38,143 nt of DNA. Source: M3007 sp038249605. Its GTDB lineage: Bacteria; Bacteroidota; Bacteroidia; Chitinophagales; Saprospiraceae. The DNA is taken from positions 1 to 38,143 of the forward strand of contig JBBSDH010000012.1 of NCBI GenBank assembly GCA_038249605.1, given 5' to 3'. Made by a program: the position numbers and the translations under genes. Below are positions 9,801 through 16,529 of the stretch, piece after piece (position 1 is the stretch's first letter; each line of letters begins with the position of its first letter). Below the pieces are notes generated by a model that was not told the DNA's origin, searched no databases, and saw only the letters and a program-made list of their open reading frames with translations.

Positions 9801-11257
9801 ATTTCAACTTCTATCTGGATAAGTTGCAGGAAGAAGTCTCCTCGTTGTTCAATTACGGTTTGTTGAACGAATCTCAAATTTCCTGCCTGTGCGCCATGTT
9901 GGGCAAGGAGGATCTAGCGCCCACTTTTTGCACAGCAGCAGCAACAAGCGCCGCACCCATGTTTGACGCAATTACCCTGACACGATGGGAGGTTTTTACG
10001 GCAGTTCGCAAAGCAAACAAGTTGACATCGAATGTAGATAAAATCCCCATGCTGGAATCGGCCCGACGAAAAGCACAAACCCTGCGAAAAAACCACCCTA
10101 CCGACTACAATCTGGCGGTACGCAGTCTCTCCAAAGCTTGGTACGGTTACGGTTTATTTGAGCGGGGCAACACAACAGCCGTTGAACATTTCGGCCAGGC
10201 GGTCGATTTGTTGAACGGCATGAGCGACAAGGATACGGTCAAGATGGCCCGTATTGTTCAGATTGATCTACAGATGGCAACAGTTCTGCTCCAGCAAAAC
10301 AAACTTGAACAAGCTGCGGCGGTGGCAGAAAACGGATTGGTTCAAGTAGGTAAATTGCTTGAAACAACCGAATTTATTCCGTGGCAAAACGAGCAATACA
10401 AACATTACCTTGAAAGCGAACTGTATAAATTGCTGGCGCGTATCCGGCTCTTTCAGAACCGACCTCAAATGGCGTTGAAGCTGTACAAACAGGCAGAAGC
10501 TACCTCGGCGGACGGATTGAATACGATCTATTTCGGCGAAGCCTATGCTTTGGCAGGAGAAACTGCAAAAGCCATGGAACAATTTGAAACCGGCTTGTAC
10601 AACGAAGAGGTTGCAGGGTTGGTTGTTTCAGACCTCGACTTACTCTCCGCGCAAATTCCTGAAAAAAAGGACCAGATCAACACTGTACAGCAATTCCTTT
10701 TCGCACGACTGACGGAAACAGGGTTTCTCAATTTTGATGCCATACAATTTTACCGTTACAAAAACGCCAGCCAGCAAGCTTTTTATGAAGAAAAATGGGC
10801 AAATGCCGTAAAGTTCAACAAGAGCGCGCTCTTGTTTGCCCGTTTGAAACGCGATGAGAATCCGGACAATATTACCTGGTCCAACCATTGGATTGACGCC
10901 AACATCAACCATTCTTTTCTGCTGCTTTTTGCCAATGAAAACAAGGAAACGGTACTCACCGAAGTCATCAACAATGCACGTGAAGGCCTTGCCTGGGTTG
11001 CCGGCAATCAGGGGACTTACACTTCAGAAGACTACATTCTGACCAATCTGGCCCATGCTTTGTGGTTGAGAAACAAAGACACAGACCGCGAGGAAGCCAT
11101 TCGAACCTACCGGTCATTCCTCAACAGCATGCCGGAATACAGTACGGTAGATTATTGGGAATTGTTGCTCAAAGACTTTCGCGACGTGCAGCGATCCGGC
11201 ACAATCTGGCCCGAACTTTCAACCTTATTGGAGGCCATCAAACCAGCAAATCACTAA
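6848..11257 (+). CDS. large exported beta-propeller (WD40-like) plus helical-repeat (TPR-like) protein
   Basis: This 1469-residue product starts with a signal peptide (LAFLCLLPLFLCAQ, residues 5-18). Residues about 85-135 are charged and coiled-coil-like (RQKELEARMQARQAQADKLA). From about 180 to 830 there are recurring beta-strand blocks of propeller type; the best are VALSGSGDWVAFSNNQDVRI and GHEITALRFVPGRDVIAAGY followed by NGEVVLWDVQTGRLL (about 690-766), close to WD40 repeats. A run of six glutamines lies near residue 312. Residues from about 850 to the end are alpha-helical and repetitive (SKAWYGYGLFERGNTTAVEH, LQQNKLEQAAAVAENGLVQV, LYKQAEATSADGLNTIYFGE), as in TPR solenoids. No enzymatic domain is visible. 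A periplasmic or surface scaffold role is inference. It lies 36 nt after gpsA and may share its transcript. Confidence 0.8.
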   Translation: MRFCLAFLCLLPLFLCAQPAAEMRRRYEPTVEFLNFKGDHCFEITRKEADRAFNLRYWEDASLLYRAAKNCSDASQALRLELNKSIELCRTNAENALRQKELEARMQARQAQADKLANDAQTLLRNFDRSTAFRLADFANSYVAPPGSDGNPECRQAILDAWNYVPYLQSGLSSEYADLQVPFCFELTDNLGENVMVRFAVRKDTLVLYAFIPEKHLLYTWKTEAFIPEIPLVLDKDFLSMDVLNDHETLLFSTKNGFVFWRSMLESRSVTASENALYYHDQHTKRFYFYERNEGEIRYVDLSDDSFSNLKYQQQQQQNQRSDKNRASEVLYHSIHDSLGLVSFSMGVSEMWMAFPKGLFIVSTTDDSKPTRFLRFSSPIYGYGVNHMFLEPNLQSLVVANDSITYFFYVSDTASTLPGPRNWSLTRLLSHTPMGTIIASKSSSQGAQQLYIQDKADGSFLQTAWINEMEEFVEDRGDFSPGDQWFASPTYLGKVKLWHLFKEEGVTILPYLVSKDGGIAFSPQGTYYGALFKDSMHVFPTLNSEQSAWEAPAYPESNFVALSEQWAAWQWSEETVAVRRIDGNKVWKFQRQSWETNSAFAFSSDNKMVAYSRSDSVLGYALESGRRLFAQTFEGAIRQLVFVPQSKSLLVVHDRSESALGSDFAVKLWHTDRPQQPVVFRVPQYEIMRVALSGSGDWVAFSNNQDVRIYHAGKPSEELVKIRAYKGHEITALRFVPGRDVIAAGYVNGEVVLWDVQTGRLLNKISPYDIYGRSVSGMYFPENEQKMIQHYSSSTPVSDGFIDYRTGTYVTRSVDPATMRERLITPNMQLVSFSADQIRDYELEPMLQYPGNFERLAQSGDLPLIRSFFNYYVYETFNSNNVERVEAYCNRAAVLYKSLNPASQEALQTSMVDMHLNLGWKLLLNHKSKEAEAVARDLRLVFGESQGATLMDAHGAILNNECSPALRKYADWIISGYASYYETLYFNFYLDKLQEEVSSLFNYGLLNESQISCLCAMLGKEDLAPTFCTAAATSAAPMFDAITLTRWEVFTAVRKANKLTSNVDKIPMLESARRKAQTLRKNHPTDYNLAVRSLSKAWYGYGLFERGNTTAVEHFGQAVDLLNGMSDKDTVKMARIVQIDLQMATVLLQQNKLEQAAAVAENGLVQVGKLLETTEFIPWQNEQYKHYLESELYKLLARIRLFQNRPQMALKLYKQAEATSADGLNTIYFGEAYALAGETAKAMEQFETGLYNEEVAGLVVSDLDLLSAQIPEKKDQINTVQQFLFARLTETGFLNFDAIQFYRYKNASQQAFYEEKWANAVKFNKSALLFARLKRDENPDNITWSNHWIDANINHSFLLLFANENKETVLTEVINNAREGLAWVAGNQGTYTSEDYILTNLAHALWLRNKDTDREEAIRTYRSFLNSMPEYSTVDYWELLLKDFRDVQRSGTIWPELSTLLEAIKPANH

Positions 11258-11305
11258 AATTGACAGCATACCCATACTTACTTCCCAAAATCCCGAACCA
11301 GCTTT

Positions 11306-11313
11306 TACCTTTG
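11306..11313 (+). promoter_or_regulatory. -7 promoter element of the HD-PycTM gene
   Basis: TACCTTTG fits the Bacteroidota -7 consensus TAnnTTTG exactly. Transcription starting about 6-8 nt downstream would begin almost on the ATG at 11324, so this element favours the ATG at 11345 as the start. A good -33 TTG at the usual spacing is not visible. Confidence 0.55.
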
Positions 11314-11344
11314 CCAACCACAGGTGCCATCACAAAAACGACGC

Positions 11345-12580
11345 ATGACCGATCACCAGACATTATTACAGGAAGCTGAAACGTATGTAAAGGCCTATTT
11401 TGCCGAAAATATGCCCGAAAAGTATGTTTTTCACGACCTTGAGCATACTGTTCAAACTGTTGCTGCCGCGCGCACCATCGCACAGGGGTATGAACTTTCC
11501 GGCCCCGACGCCAACCTGATTGAATTGGCAACCTGGTTTCATGATACCGGGTATGCCCAGGGACCTGAAGATCACGAGGAAAGAAGTTGCAACAACGCCG
11601 ACCTTTTTTTACGCGGACGGTTGCCCGAATCTGAACTGGATACCATCAAATCCTGCATCCGAAGCACCAAAGTCCCCCAAAAACCCATCAGCCTGTACGA
11701 TCAGATCATTTGCGACGCCGATCTCAGCCATTTGGGTATGAAAAGTTACTGGTACCGCAACAGCAAACTCCGCCAGGAACTTATACTTACACGAAACCTT
11801 GTTTTGAGCGATGAGGAATGGGTTGATTTCGAATTGAATTTTATGCTCGCACACGAGTACCATACCGCTGTAGCACAGGAACTTTTCAACAAAAGAAAAG
11901 CCAAACAAGTCCAGCAACTGCTGAAACAAAAACGCCGTTTAAATCCAAAAAAAGCGCCAACTGTGCAAGAATTGGCGCTTATGGATGAAAAAGAAAAAAG
12001 TGGTGTGTTGGATAAAGCCATGCGCGACAGTGAAAATGAACTTAAAATGGATCGAGTGGGACGGGGTGTGGAAACCATGTACCGAACTACTTACCGAACC
12101 CATACCAACCTGAGCGCCATGGCCGACAACAAGGCCAACATCATGTTGTCGGTAAATGCCATCGTCCTGTCAATCCTCGTGAGTAACCTGTTGCCCAAAC
12201 TTCAAGGCGATCCATCCCTCAAACTGCTCATCCCCACACTCATCCTCACCTTGACTTGCCTGGTTTCGATGATTTACGCAACCCTGGCCACCCGCCCTAA
12301 GGTAACCGAAGGCAAAGTAACCCGCGAAGCCATCAAGCAGCGCAAAGCCAACCTGCTGTTTTTTGGCAATTTTTACAACATGCCCCTCGAAGATTTTCAA
12401 TGGGGCGTAAATGAAATGCTTCGCGATTCAGATTTTTTATACAGCTCCATGAGCCGCGACCTTTACTTCCTGGGCATCGTACTTGCCCAGAAATACCGCT
12501 ACCTTATGATCTGCTACAATATTTTTATGTTAGGAATGATCATCTCCATGGCCGCGTTTGGCATATCCTTCATCGTTTAG
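11345..12580 (+). CDS. HD-domain phosphohydrolase fused to a Pycsar-type membrane effector domain (PycTM)
   Basis: The product is 411 residues from the ATG at 11345; an ATG 21 nt earlier is possible but conflicts with the promoter element. Residues 1-200 are an HD domain: His34 (FHDLEHT), the His66-Asp67 pair (TWFHDTGY) and Asp124 (IICDADL) are the expected metal ligands. A lysine-rich linker (about 185-240) leads to TYRTHTNLSAMADNKANIML, the signature entry of the PycTM domain (formerly DUF5706), then hydrophobic helices at about 265-285, 295-316 and 386-411. PycTM proteins are membrane-damaging effectors of the Pycsar antiphage system, switched on by cCMP or cUMP. Here the domain is coupled to a putative phosphohydrolase and no pyrimidine cyclase gene lies nearby. 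Many Bacteroidota carry such HD-PycTM fusions as chromosomal orphans. The HD substrate is unknown. A GT2 gene follows 7 nt downstream. Confidence 0.85.
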   Translation: MTDHQTLLQEAETYVKAYFAENMPEKYVFHDLEHTVQTVAAARTIAQGYELSGPDANLIELATWFHDTGYAQGPEDHEERSCNNADLFLRGRLPESELDTIKSCIRSTKVPQKPISLYDQIICDADLSHLGMKSYWYRNSKLRQELILTRNLVLSDEEWVDFELNFMLAHEYHTAVAQELFNKRKAKQVQQLLKQKRRLNPKKAPTVQELALMDEKEKSGVLDKAMRDSENELKMDRVGRGVETMYRTTYRTHTNLSAMADNKANIMLSVNAIVLSILVSNLLPKLQGDPSLKLLIPTLILTLTCLVSMIYATLATRPKVTEGKVTREAIKQRKANLLFFGNFYNMPLEDFQWGVNEMLRDSDFLYSSMSRDLYFLGIVLAQKYRYLMICYNIFMLGMIISMAAFGISFIV

Positions 12581-12587
12581 AGCTTAC

Positions 12588-13301
12588 ATGGCTGCCCTTG
12601 TCATCATACCCACCTACAACGAGCGCGAAAACGTTGAAAACATCGTACGTGCCGTATTTGCTTTGAGCGATCCGTTCGATGTACTTATTGTCGACGACGA
12701 TTCGCCCGACGGTACGGCCAATATCGTACGCACCTTGCAACAAAATGAATTTAAGGGCGAACTGCACCTTTTGCAACGGACAGGCAAACTTGGGCTGGGC
12801 ACCGCCTACATCGCCGGATTCCGATGGGGACTAGAACGCGACTATCAATATTTTTTTGAGATGGACGCCGACTTTTCACACGACCCCAACGATCTGCCAC
12901 GCCTCCTGGCAAAATGCCGCGACGAAGGCGCCGATGTGGCCGTGGGTTCGCGTTATTGCAAAGGTGGCAAACTCGTAAACTGGCCTGCAGACCGCATCAT
13001 TTTGTCGCGCGGAGCATCCCTTTACACAGCCATGATCCTATGGATGCCCGTAGCCGACCCCACTGCCGGCTTCATCTGCTACAAACGCCGAGTGTTGGAA
13101 GCGCTCGACCTCGACAACATGCGTTTCATCGGCTATGCCTTCCAGATTGAAATGAAATATGCCGCATACCGCAAAGGCTTCAGCGTAAAAGAAGTGCCCA
13201 TCACCTTTAAGGACAGGGAAAAAGGACAGTCGAAAATGTCGCCCAAAATCATTCGAGAAGCCATGCTAGGCGTATTGCAAATGCGCTGGCGAGGCTGGTG
13301 A
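12588..13301 (+). CDS. polyprenol-phosphate mannosyl/glycosyltransferase (DPM1-like, GT2)
   Basis: From the ATG at 12588 the product is 237 residues. The upstream in-frame ATG at 12558 would overlap the HD-PycTM gene and add ten unrelated residues before the conserved ALVIIPTYNERENVENIV start. GT2 landmarks are present: DDDSPDGT at 36-43, RTGKLGLGTAYIAGF at 64-78, the metal-binding MDADFSHDP with Asp93 and Asp95, GSRYCKGG and ADPTAGF. It has the short DPM1-like form without C-terminal transmembrane helices. The expected reaction is transfer of a sugar (mannose in characterised relatives) from a nucleotide sugar to a polyprenyl phosphate on the cytoplasmic face of the membrane, feeding protein or envelope glycosylation. 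The 7-nt spacing to the HD-PycTM stop suggests joint transcription. Confidence 0.92.
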   Translation: MAALVIIPTYNERENVENIVRAVFALSDPFDVLIVDDDSPDGTANIVRTLQQNEFKGELHLLQRTGKLGLGTAYIAGFRWGLERDYQYFFEMDADFSHDPNDLPRLLAKCRDEGADVAVGSRYCKGGKLVNWPADRIILSRGASLYTAMILWMPVADPTAGFICYKRRVLEALDLDNMRFIGYAFQIEMKYAAYRKGFSVKEVPITFKDREKGQSKMSPKIIREAMLGVLQMRWRGW

Positions 13302-13345
13302 ATTGGACATACGGTAGTAAGTTTTGTTCCGTGCTAAGGTGAAAA

Positions 13346-13918
13346 TTATTTACCAATCACATCTTTTGCATACAACAACCGCTCCTGCCAGTATTTCGAT
13401 ACCGTGATGTTTTCCTCCACAACACCCCTGCTGGTTGTGCTGTGGATGCAATACACATTTTTCCCGTCGCGCTTGCTCACCATGGCCACATGCGATACAT
13501 CCCGACCGTTTTCAGCAAAAAAGACCAGATCGCCGGGTTGCACTTTACTCATTGAAACCTCACGACCCAACGTAGCCTGTCCTCTCGATGCCGGTGTGAT
13601 GGGGTAACCAAATCCTTTCAAAATAAAACTGGTGAAACCCGAGCAGTCGAAACCGGTTTTGGGGCTGGCGCCCGCGTATTTGTATGGCGTACCGATGTAC
13701 TTTCGCGCGTAATCGGCCATCTCCCTGCGCTGTTTCGAAACGCTTCCACCCGACGTAGAGGGCTTAGCTGGTGCAGTAGGCTTATTGGGCGCGGAAGTGA
13801 CGGGCGCTGGCTTGTCCGACGATGATTTGTAATAGGAGGTGGAAGCTCGCTTGGGATTGGAACAGGCTACCAACCAAAGCAGTAAAAAAAACATCGGTGC
13901 AAAAGGAGATAAACGCAT
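13346..13918 (-). CDS. NlpC/P60 cysteine peptidase, lipoprotein
   Basis: The product is 190 residues from the ATG at 13918. The frame stays open to 14041 only because it runs through a 7-bp repeat array that reads as NAECGMR; the true start is the ATG that begins a lipoprotein signal, with lipobox LVAC and acylated cysteine at residue 19. A Ser/Pro/Ala-rich linker (23-60) leads to the NlpC/P60 domain with catalytic Cys92 (TGFDCSGF), His143 (VSHVAMV) and His159 (CIHST). Such enzymes cleave peptide bonds in the stem peptides of peptidoglycan, often between D-Glu and meso-DAP. This copy should be tethered to a membrane in the periplasm. It is a relative of the neighbouring gene at 14128-14685 and is convergent with the GT2 gene. 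Confidence 0.93.
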   Translation of the reverse strand: MRLSPFAPMFFLLLWLVACSNPKRASTSYYKSSSDKPAPVTSAPNKPTAPAKPSTSGGSVSKQRREMADYARKYIGTPYKYAGASPKTGFDCSGFTSFILKGFGYPITPASRGQATLGREVSMSKVQPGDLVFFAENGRDVSHVAMVSKRDGKNVYCIHSTTSRGVVEENITVSKYWQERLLYAKDVIGK

Positions 13919-13933
13919 GGAAATCGTGATTAT

Positions 13934-13941
13934 CAAGGTTA
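13934..13941 (-). promoter_or_regulatory. possible -7 element next to the heptamer array
   Basis: On the minus strand TAACCTTG matches TAnnTTTG at five of six fixed positions, 15 nt before the lipoprotein start codon. If it is used, the -33 region would lie inside the 7-bp repeat array, so copy number could affect it. Weak evidence. Confidence 0.3.
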
Positions 13942-13949
13942 GTGTTTTT

Positions 13950-14026
13950 ATTCCGCATTCCGCATTCCGCATTCCGCATTCCGCATTCCGCATTCCGCAT
14001 TCCGCATTCCGCATTCCGCATTCCGC
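13950..14026. repeat. heptanucleotide tandem repeat, 11 perfect copies of ATTCCGC
   Basis: Eleven uninterrupted identical copies of ATTCCGC (GCGGAAT on the minus strand) are followed by a partial ATT. The array lies 31 nt upstream of the NlpC/P60 lipoprotein start and just downstream of the terminator of the gene before it. Because 7 is not a multiple of 3, every frame reads through all three phases and gives a 21-nt peptide period (NAECGMR on minus, IPHSAFR on plus), which produces spurious open frames. Perfect identity implies recent slippage or active maintenance. Confidence 0.95.
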
Positions 14027-14027
14027 A

Positions 14028-14061
14028 TTAAAAAAAGCCACCCCTATTAAAGGAATGGCTT
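14028..14061 (-). terminator. intrinsic terminator of the upstream NlpC/P60 gene
   Basis: On the minus strand the arms AAGCCATTCC (14061-14052) and GGGGTGGCTT (14044-14035) pair over 10 bp including two G-U pairs, with a 7-nt loop, and a T-run follows (14034 down to 14030). It lies 67 nt beyond the stop at 14128, so the two NlpC/P60 genes are probably separate transcripts. Confidence 0.75.
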
Positions 14062-14127
14062 ACACATTAACTTTTACCTCTACCCTTAAGGTATGATGCG
14101 GTAACGCATTGTATTTTCTTTAACAAG

Positions 14128-14685
14128 TTACATTTGAAATTCGGCAAACACAGGCGCTTGATCGCTGATGATGTCGCGGGCAAACAGGATGCGTGGTTTC
14201 CAATACCTCGAAGTGCTGATGTTTTCTACGATGATGCCGCGAGAGCAGGTGCTGTGTACGCAGATGATGCCTTCGGCGGTGTTTTCAACCACCATGGCAA
14301 CGTGCTGAATGTAACCTTTGCCACCGAAAAAAACCAAATCACCGGGAAGTACGTTGGTCAGGCTGATGCGTTTGCCCTGTCGCGACTGCATGCTCGAACT
14401 CGAAGAAACGTTGATGTTGAATTCGTTGAGCACATAACGGGTAAATCCAGAACAATCGAAACCCGTTTTTGGACTGCGGCCAGCGTAGAGGTAACGCAAT
14501 CCTTTGAAAGTTTGGGCCCAGCCAGTCACCTGCTCTCGCAGTTGCATCATTTCGCTGCCGACTTGGTGGGATGGGTTTTTGCCTGGACTGTAAAAAGCCG
14601 AGGCGGAAATCCATAAAACAAAAACCAGGGCTACTGGTGTAAAAATACGATAAAAACGATTGAAACGTTTTGTTTCGAACTTCAT
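14128..14685 (-). CDS. NlpC/P60 cysteine peptidase, signal-anchored or secreted
   Basis: From the ATG at 14685 the product is 185 residues; an ATG at 14709 would add eight residues and is less likely. It opens with a basic stretch and one hydrophobic segment (RIFTPVALVFVLWISASAF, residues 13-31), which could be a cleaved signal or an N-terminal anchor; unlike the neighbour there is no lipobox cysteine. The domain has catalytic Cys78 (TGFDCSGF), His128 (YIQHVAMV) and His144 (CVHST). It would hydrolyse peptidoglycan stem peptides in the periplasm. The domain is similar to the adjacent lipoprotein peptidase along its length, so the pair look like an old tandem duplication that diverged in how they are anchored. 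Confidence 0.92.
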   Translation of the reverse strand: MKFETKRFNRFYRIFTPVALVFVLWISASAFYSPGKNPSHQVGSEMMQLREQVTGWAQTFKGLRYLYAGRSPKTGFDCSGFTRYVLNEFNINVSSSSSMQSRQGKRISLTNVLPGDLVFFGGKGYIQHVAMVVENTAEGIICVHSTCSRGIIVENISTSRYWKPRILFARDIISDQAPVFAEFQM

Positions 14686-14871
14686 GTGTGTGCAAGTTTG
14701 GCAAAACACACGACCGAATGGCCGTATGTGGAGATTAATCCACTTTGGATAAAAAAAAGGTAATTATTTAGAGTAAATGGCTCCGAAATGGCTTGCGTGC
14801 GGCGGATATGTTCATGTTATGGATTATGAAGCCGGAACCGGATTGGGAATAATTTTCCTGCAAGCTGGTGG

Positions 14872-14879
14872 CAAAGGTA
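14872..14879 (-). promoter_or_regulatory. possible -7 element for the NlpC/P60 gene
   Basis: On the minus strand TACCTTTG matches TAnnTTTG exactly. It lies 50 nt after the nitrilase-like gene ends and 186 nt before the NlpC/P60 start, which would give a leader of about 180 nt. I see no gene or clear riboswitch fold in that leader. Confidence 0.35.
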
Positions 14880-14928
14880 GCATTAACTTCCAAAAAACAA
14901 TGCGTTTGAAACAAAAAATGGAAAACAA

Positions 14929-15699
14929 TCAAGTACTCAAAACAAACAAATCCGCATCGTCCAGAAAGGGAAATATGCTGCGGTATTTTTGCAAATCATC
15001 CAATAAAAGTTCTGCGGTAAAAGCTCCTTTCTGGTTTCCGAGGGCTAAAATTTCGTTTCCGGCATGGTCCAGAAGCACCGAATCACCTGTGTATTCATGG
15101 CCGTTTCCGTCGGTGCCGATGATGTTAACACCAGCTACAAATGCCTGATTTTCAATGGATCGTGCGGGAAGAAGGCTGCGCCAATGGTTGGCGCGGCGTG
15201 CCGGCCAGTTGGCCACAAAAAAAATAAGATCGTAGCGATCATTTTGCTGTCTATTCCACACCGGAAACCTCAAATCGTAGCAAATCATCGGACAAATGCG
15301 CCAACCCCGCCATTCGAAAATCAGCCGTTCCGTACCCATTGCATAATGCTTGTGCTCGCCGGCCAGGGAGAAACGGTGGCGTTTGTCGTAGTGCATCGTT
15401 TTGCCGTCGGGAAAGGCAACGATCAGGCGGTTGTAAAACAAACCTGCTTCGTTGCAAATGAACGAACCGCAAACTACAGCATCCAATCGGCGGGCATGGT
15501 TGAGCATCCAGTTTACCGTTTCGCCGTCCATGGTTTCTGCCAAAGCTTCCGAACGCATGCTGAAGCCTGTGGTGAACATCTCGGGCAACAACACCAGGTC
15601 GGTGATGCCGGCCAGAGGTGCCAGAAGTGCGTCGAAACGCGTTCGGTTGGCGGCGGGGTCTTCCCAGACAAGATCGGTTTGTACAAGTGTTGTGCGCAT
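14929..15699 (-). CDS. carbon-nitrogen hydrolase, omega-amidase (YafV-like)
   Basis: The 256-residue cytoplasmic protein has the nitrilase-superfamily triad in normal positions: Glu40 (LLPEMFTTGF), Lys106 (HYDKRHRF) and Cys140 (CPMICYDLRFP). The short length, the LPEMFTTGFSM block and the HRFSLAGEHKHYAMG stretch match the omega-amidase/YafV branch, whose members hydrolyse alpha-ketoglutaramate or alpha-ketosuccinamate and help repair by-products of transamination, often linked to methionine salvage. The specific substrate is inferred from family resemblance only. The start ATG at 15699 fits the family N-terminus. It is divergent from the crotonase-like gene, with 59 nt between starts. Confidence 0.9.
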   Translation of the reverse strand: MRTTLVQTDLVWEDPAANRTRFDALLAPLAGITDLVLLPEMFTTGFSMRSEALAETMDGETVNWMLNHARRLDAVVCGSFICNEAGLFYNRLIVAFPDGKTMHYDKRHRFSLAGEHKHYAMGTERLIFEWRGWRICPMICYDLRFPVWNRQQNDRYDLIFFVANWPARRANHWRSLLPARSIENQAFVAGVNIIGTDGNGHEYTGDSVLLDHAGNEILALGNQKGAFTAELLLDDLQKYRSIFPFLDDADLFVLST

Positions 15700-15724
15700 G
15701 GAGCTAAGGTCGTGTGTTTGTGGG

Positions 15725-15732
15725 TATCTTTG
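15725..15732 (+). promoter_or_regulatory. -7 promoter element of the crotonase-like gene
   Basis: TATCTTTG is an exact match to TAnnTTTG and lies 26 nt before the ATG at 15759. This supports that ATG over the in-frame codon at 15714, which lies upstream of the promoter element. Confidence 0.65.
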
Positions 15733-15758
15733 CCCCCCTTAACCGAATATTTTTAACC

Positions 15759-16529
15759 ATGGATATTACCCAGCAAGGTTACGTCAAGTACGAAGTCACC
15801 CCCGCAGGCGTGGCGCGGATTGTATTTTTTCATCCCAACCACAACAGTTTGCCCAGCAGGCTTTTGGAAGGTCTGACCGATGCTGTGAACCGCGCCTCCA
15901 CCGATCCGGCCGCGCGTATCGTACTTTTGTCCAGCGAAGGCCACAAAACCTTTTGTGCCGGCGCCAGTTTCGATGAGCTCGCCGCCATTGGCGATTTTGA
16001 AACGGGGCACAAATTCTTTTCAGGCTTTGGTACCGTGATCAATGCCATGCGCAAATGTTCCAAAATCGTGTTGGGACGCGTTCATGGCAAGGCGGTTGGC
16101 GGAGGTGTAGGCCTTGCAGCAGCCACCGATTATTGCCTGGCCAGCCGTTACGCTTCGGTGCGTTTGAGCGAACTGGCCGTGGGTTTCGGCCCTTTCGTCA
16201 TCGGGCCTGCAGTAGAACGCAAAGTGGGTGCTGCGGCATTCGGTCAAATGGCGCTGAACCCCGACGAATGGCAAACGGCCGAATGGGCCAAATCTAAGGG
16301 ACTTTTTCAGGAAGCTTTCGAAAGCGAAGAGCAACTCGACGCCTACATCGAACATTTCAGCGCCAAACTCTGCAGTTACCACACCGAAGCCCTTGCCGAA
16401 CTAAAATCCATTTTTTGGAAAGGCACAGAACATTGGGATACGCTCCTAAGCGAACGCGCCGCCATCAGCGGAAGACTTGCTTTGTCGGAGTTTACAAAAA
16501 ACGCCATAGAAGCTTTTAAGAGCCGTTAG
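15759..16529 (+). CDS. enoyl-CoA hydratase/isomerase family protein (crotonase fold)
   Basis: The product is 256 residues from the ATG at 15759, supported by the promoter element just upstream. Crotonase landmarks are clear: TFCAGASFDELA (first oxyanion-hole strand) and HGKAVGGGVGLAAATDY (second oxyanion-hole glycines). Aligned by eye to rat mitochondrial crotonase, Glu138 (LSELAVG) matches the first catalytic glutamate (E144), but the second (E164) falls on Gln163 (AFGQMAL). One glutamate is compatible with isomerase or other crotonase-superfamily chemistry; classical hydratases normally keep both. The substrate is unknown; acyl-CoA handling in the cytoplasm is expected. The TAG stop lies inside the 7-bp repeat that separates this gene from the convergent DUF937 gene. 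Confidence 0.9.
   Translation: MDITQQGYVKYEVTPAGVARIVFFHPNHNSLPSRLLEGLTDAVNRASTDPAARIVLLSSEGHKTFCAGASFDELAAIGDFETGHKFFSGFGTVINAMRKCSKIVLGRVHGKAVGGGVGLAAATDYCLASRYASVRLSELAVGFGPFVIGPAVERKVGAAAFGQMALNPDEWQTAEWAKSKGLFQEAFESEEQLDAYIEHFSAKLCSYHTEALAELKSIFWKGTEHWDTLLSERAAISGRLALSEFTKNAIEAFKSR

Noticed and set aside
13950..14026. CRISPR array
   Set aside because: The units are 7 bp, directly adjacent and without spacers, and no cas gene is present.
13919..14041. N-terminal extension of the NlpC/P60 lipoprotein reading NAECGMR repeats
   Set aside because: It is the translated 7-bp repeat array; the lipoprotein signal starts at the ATG at 13918, and the terminator of the previous gene lies just upstream of the array.
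13839..14096. Plus-strand ORF with IPHSAFR repeats
   Set aside because: It is the other strand of the same heptamer array, overlapping the lipoprotein gene; no independent coding signal.
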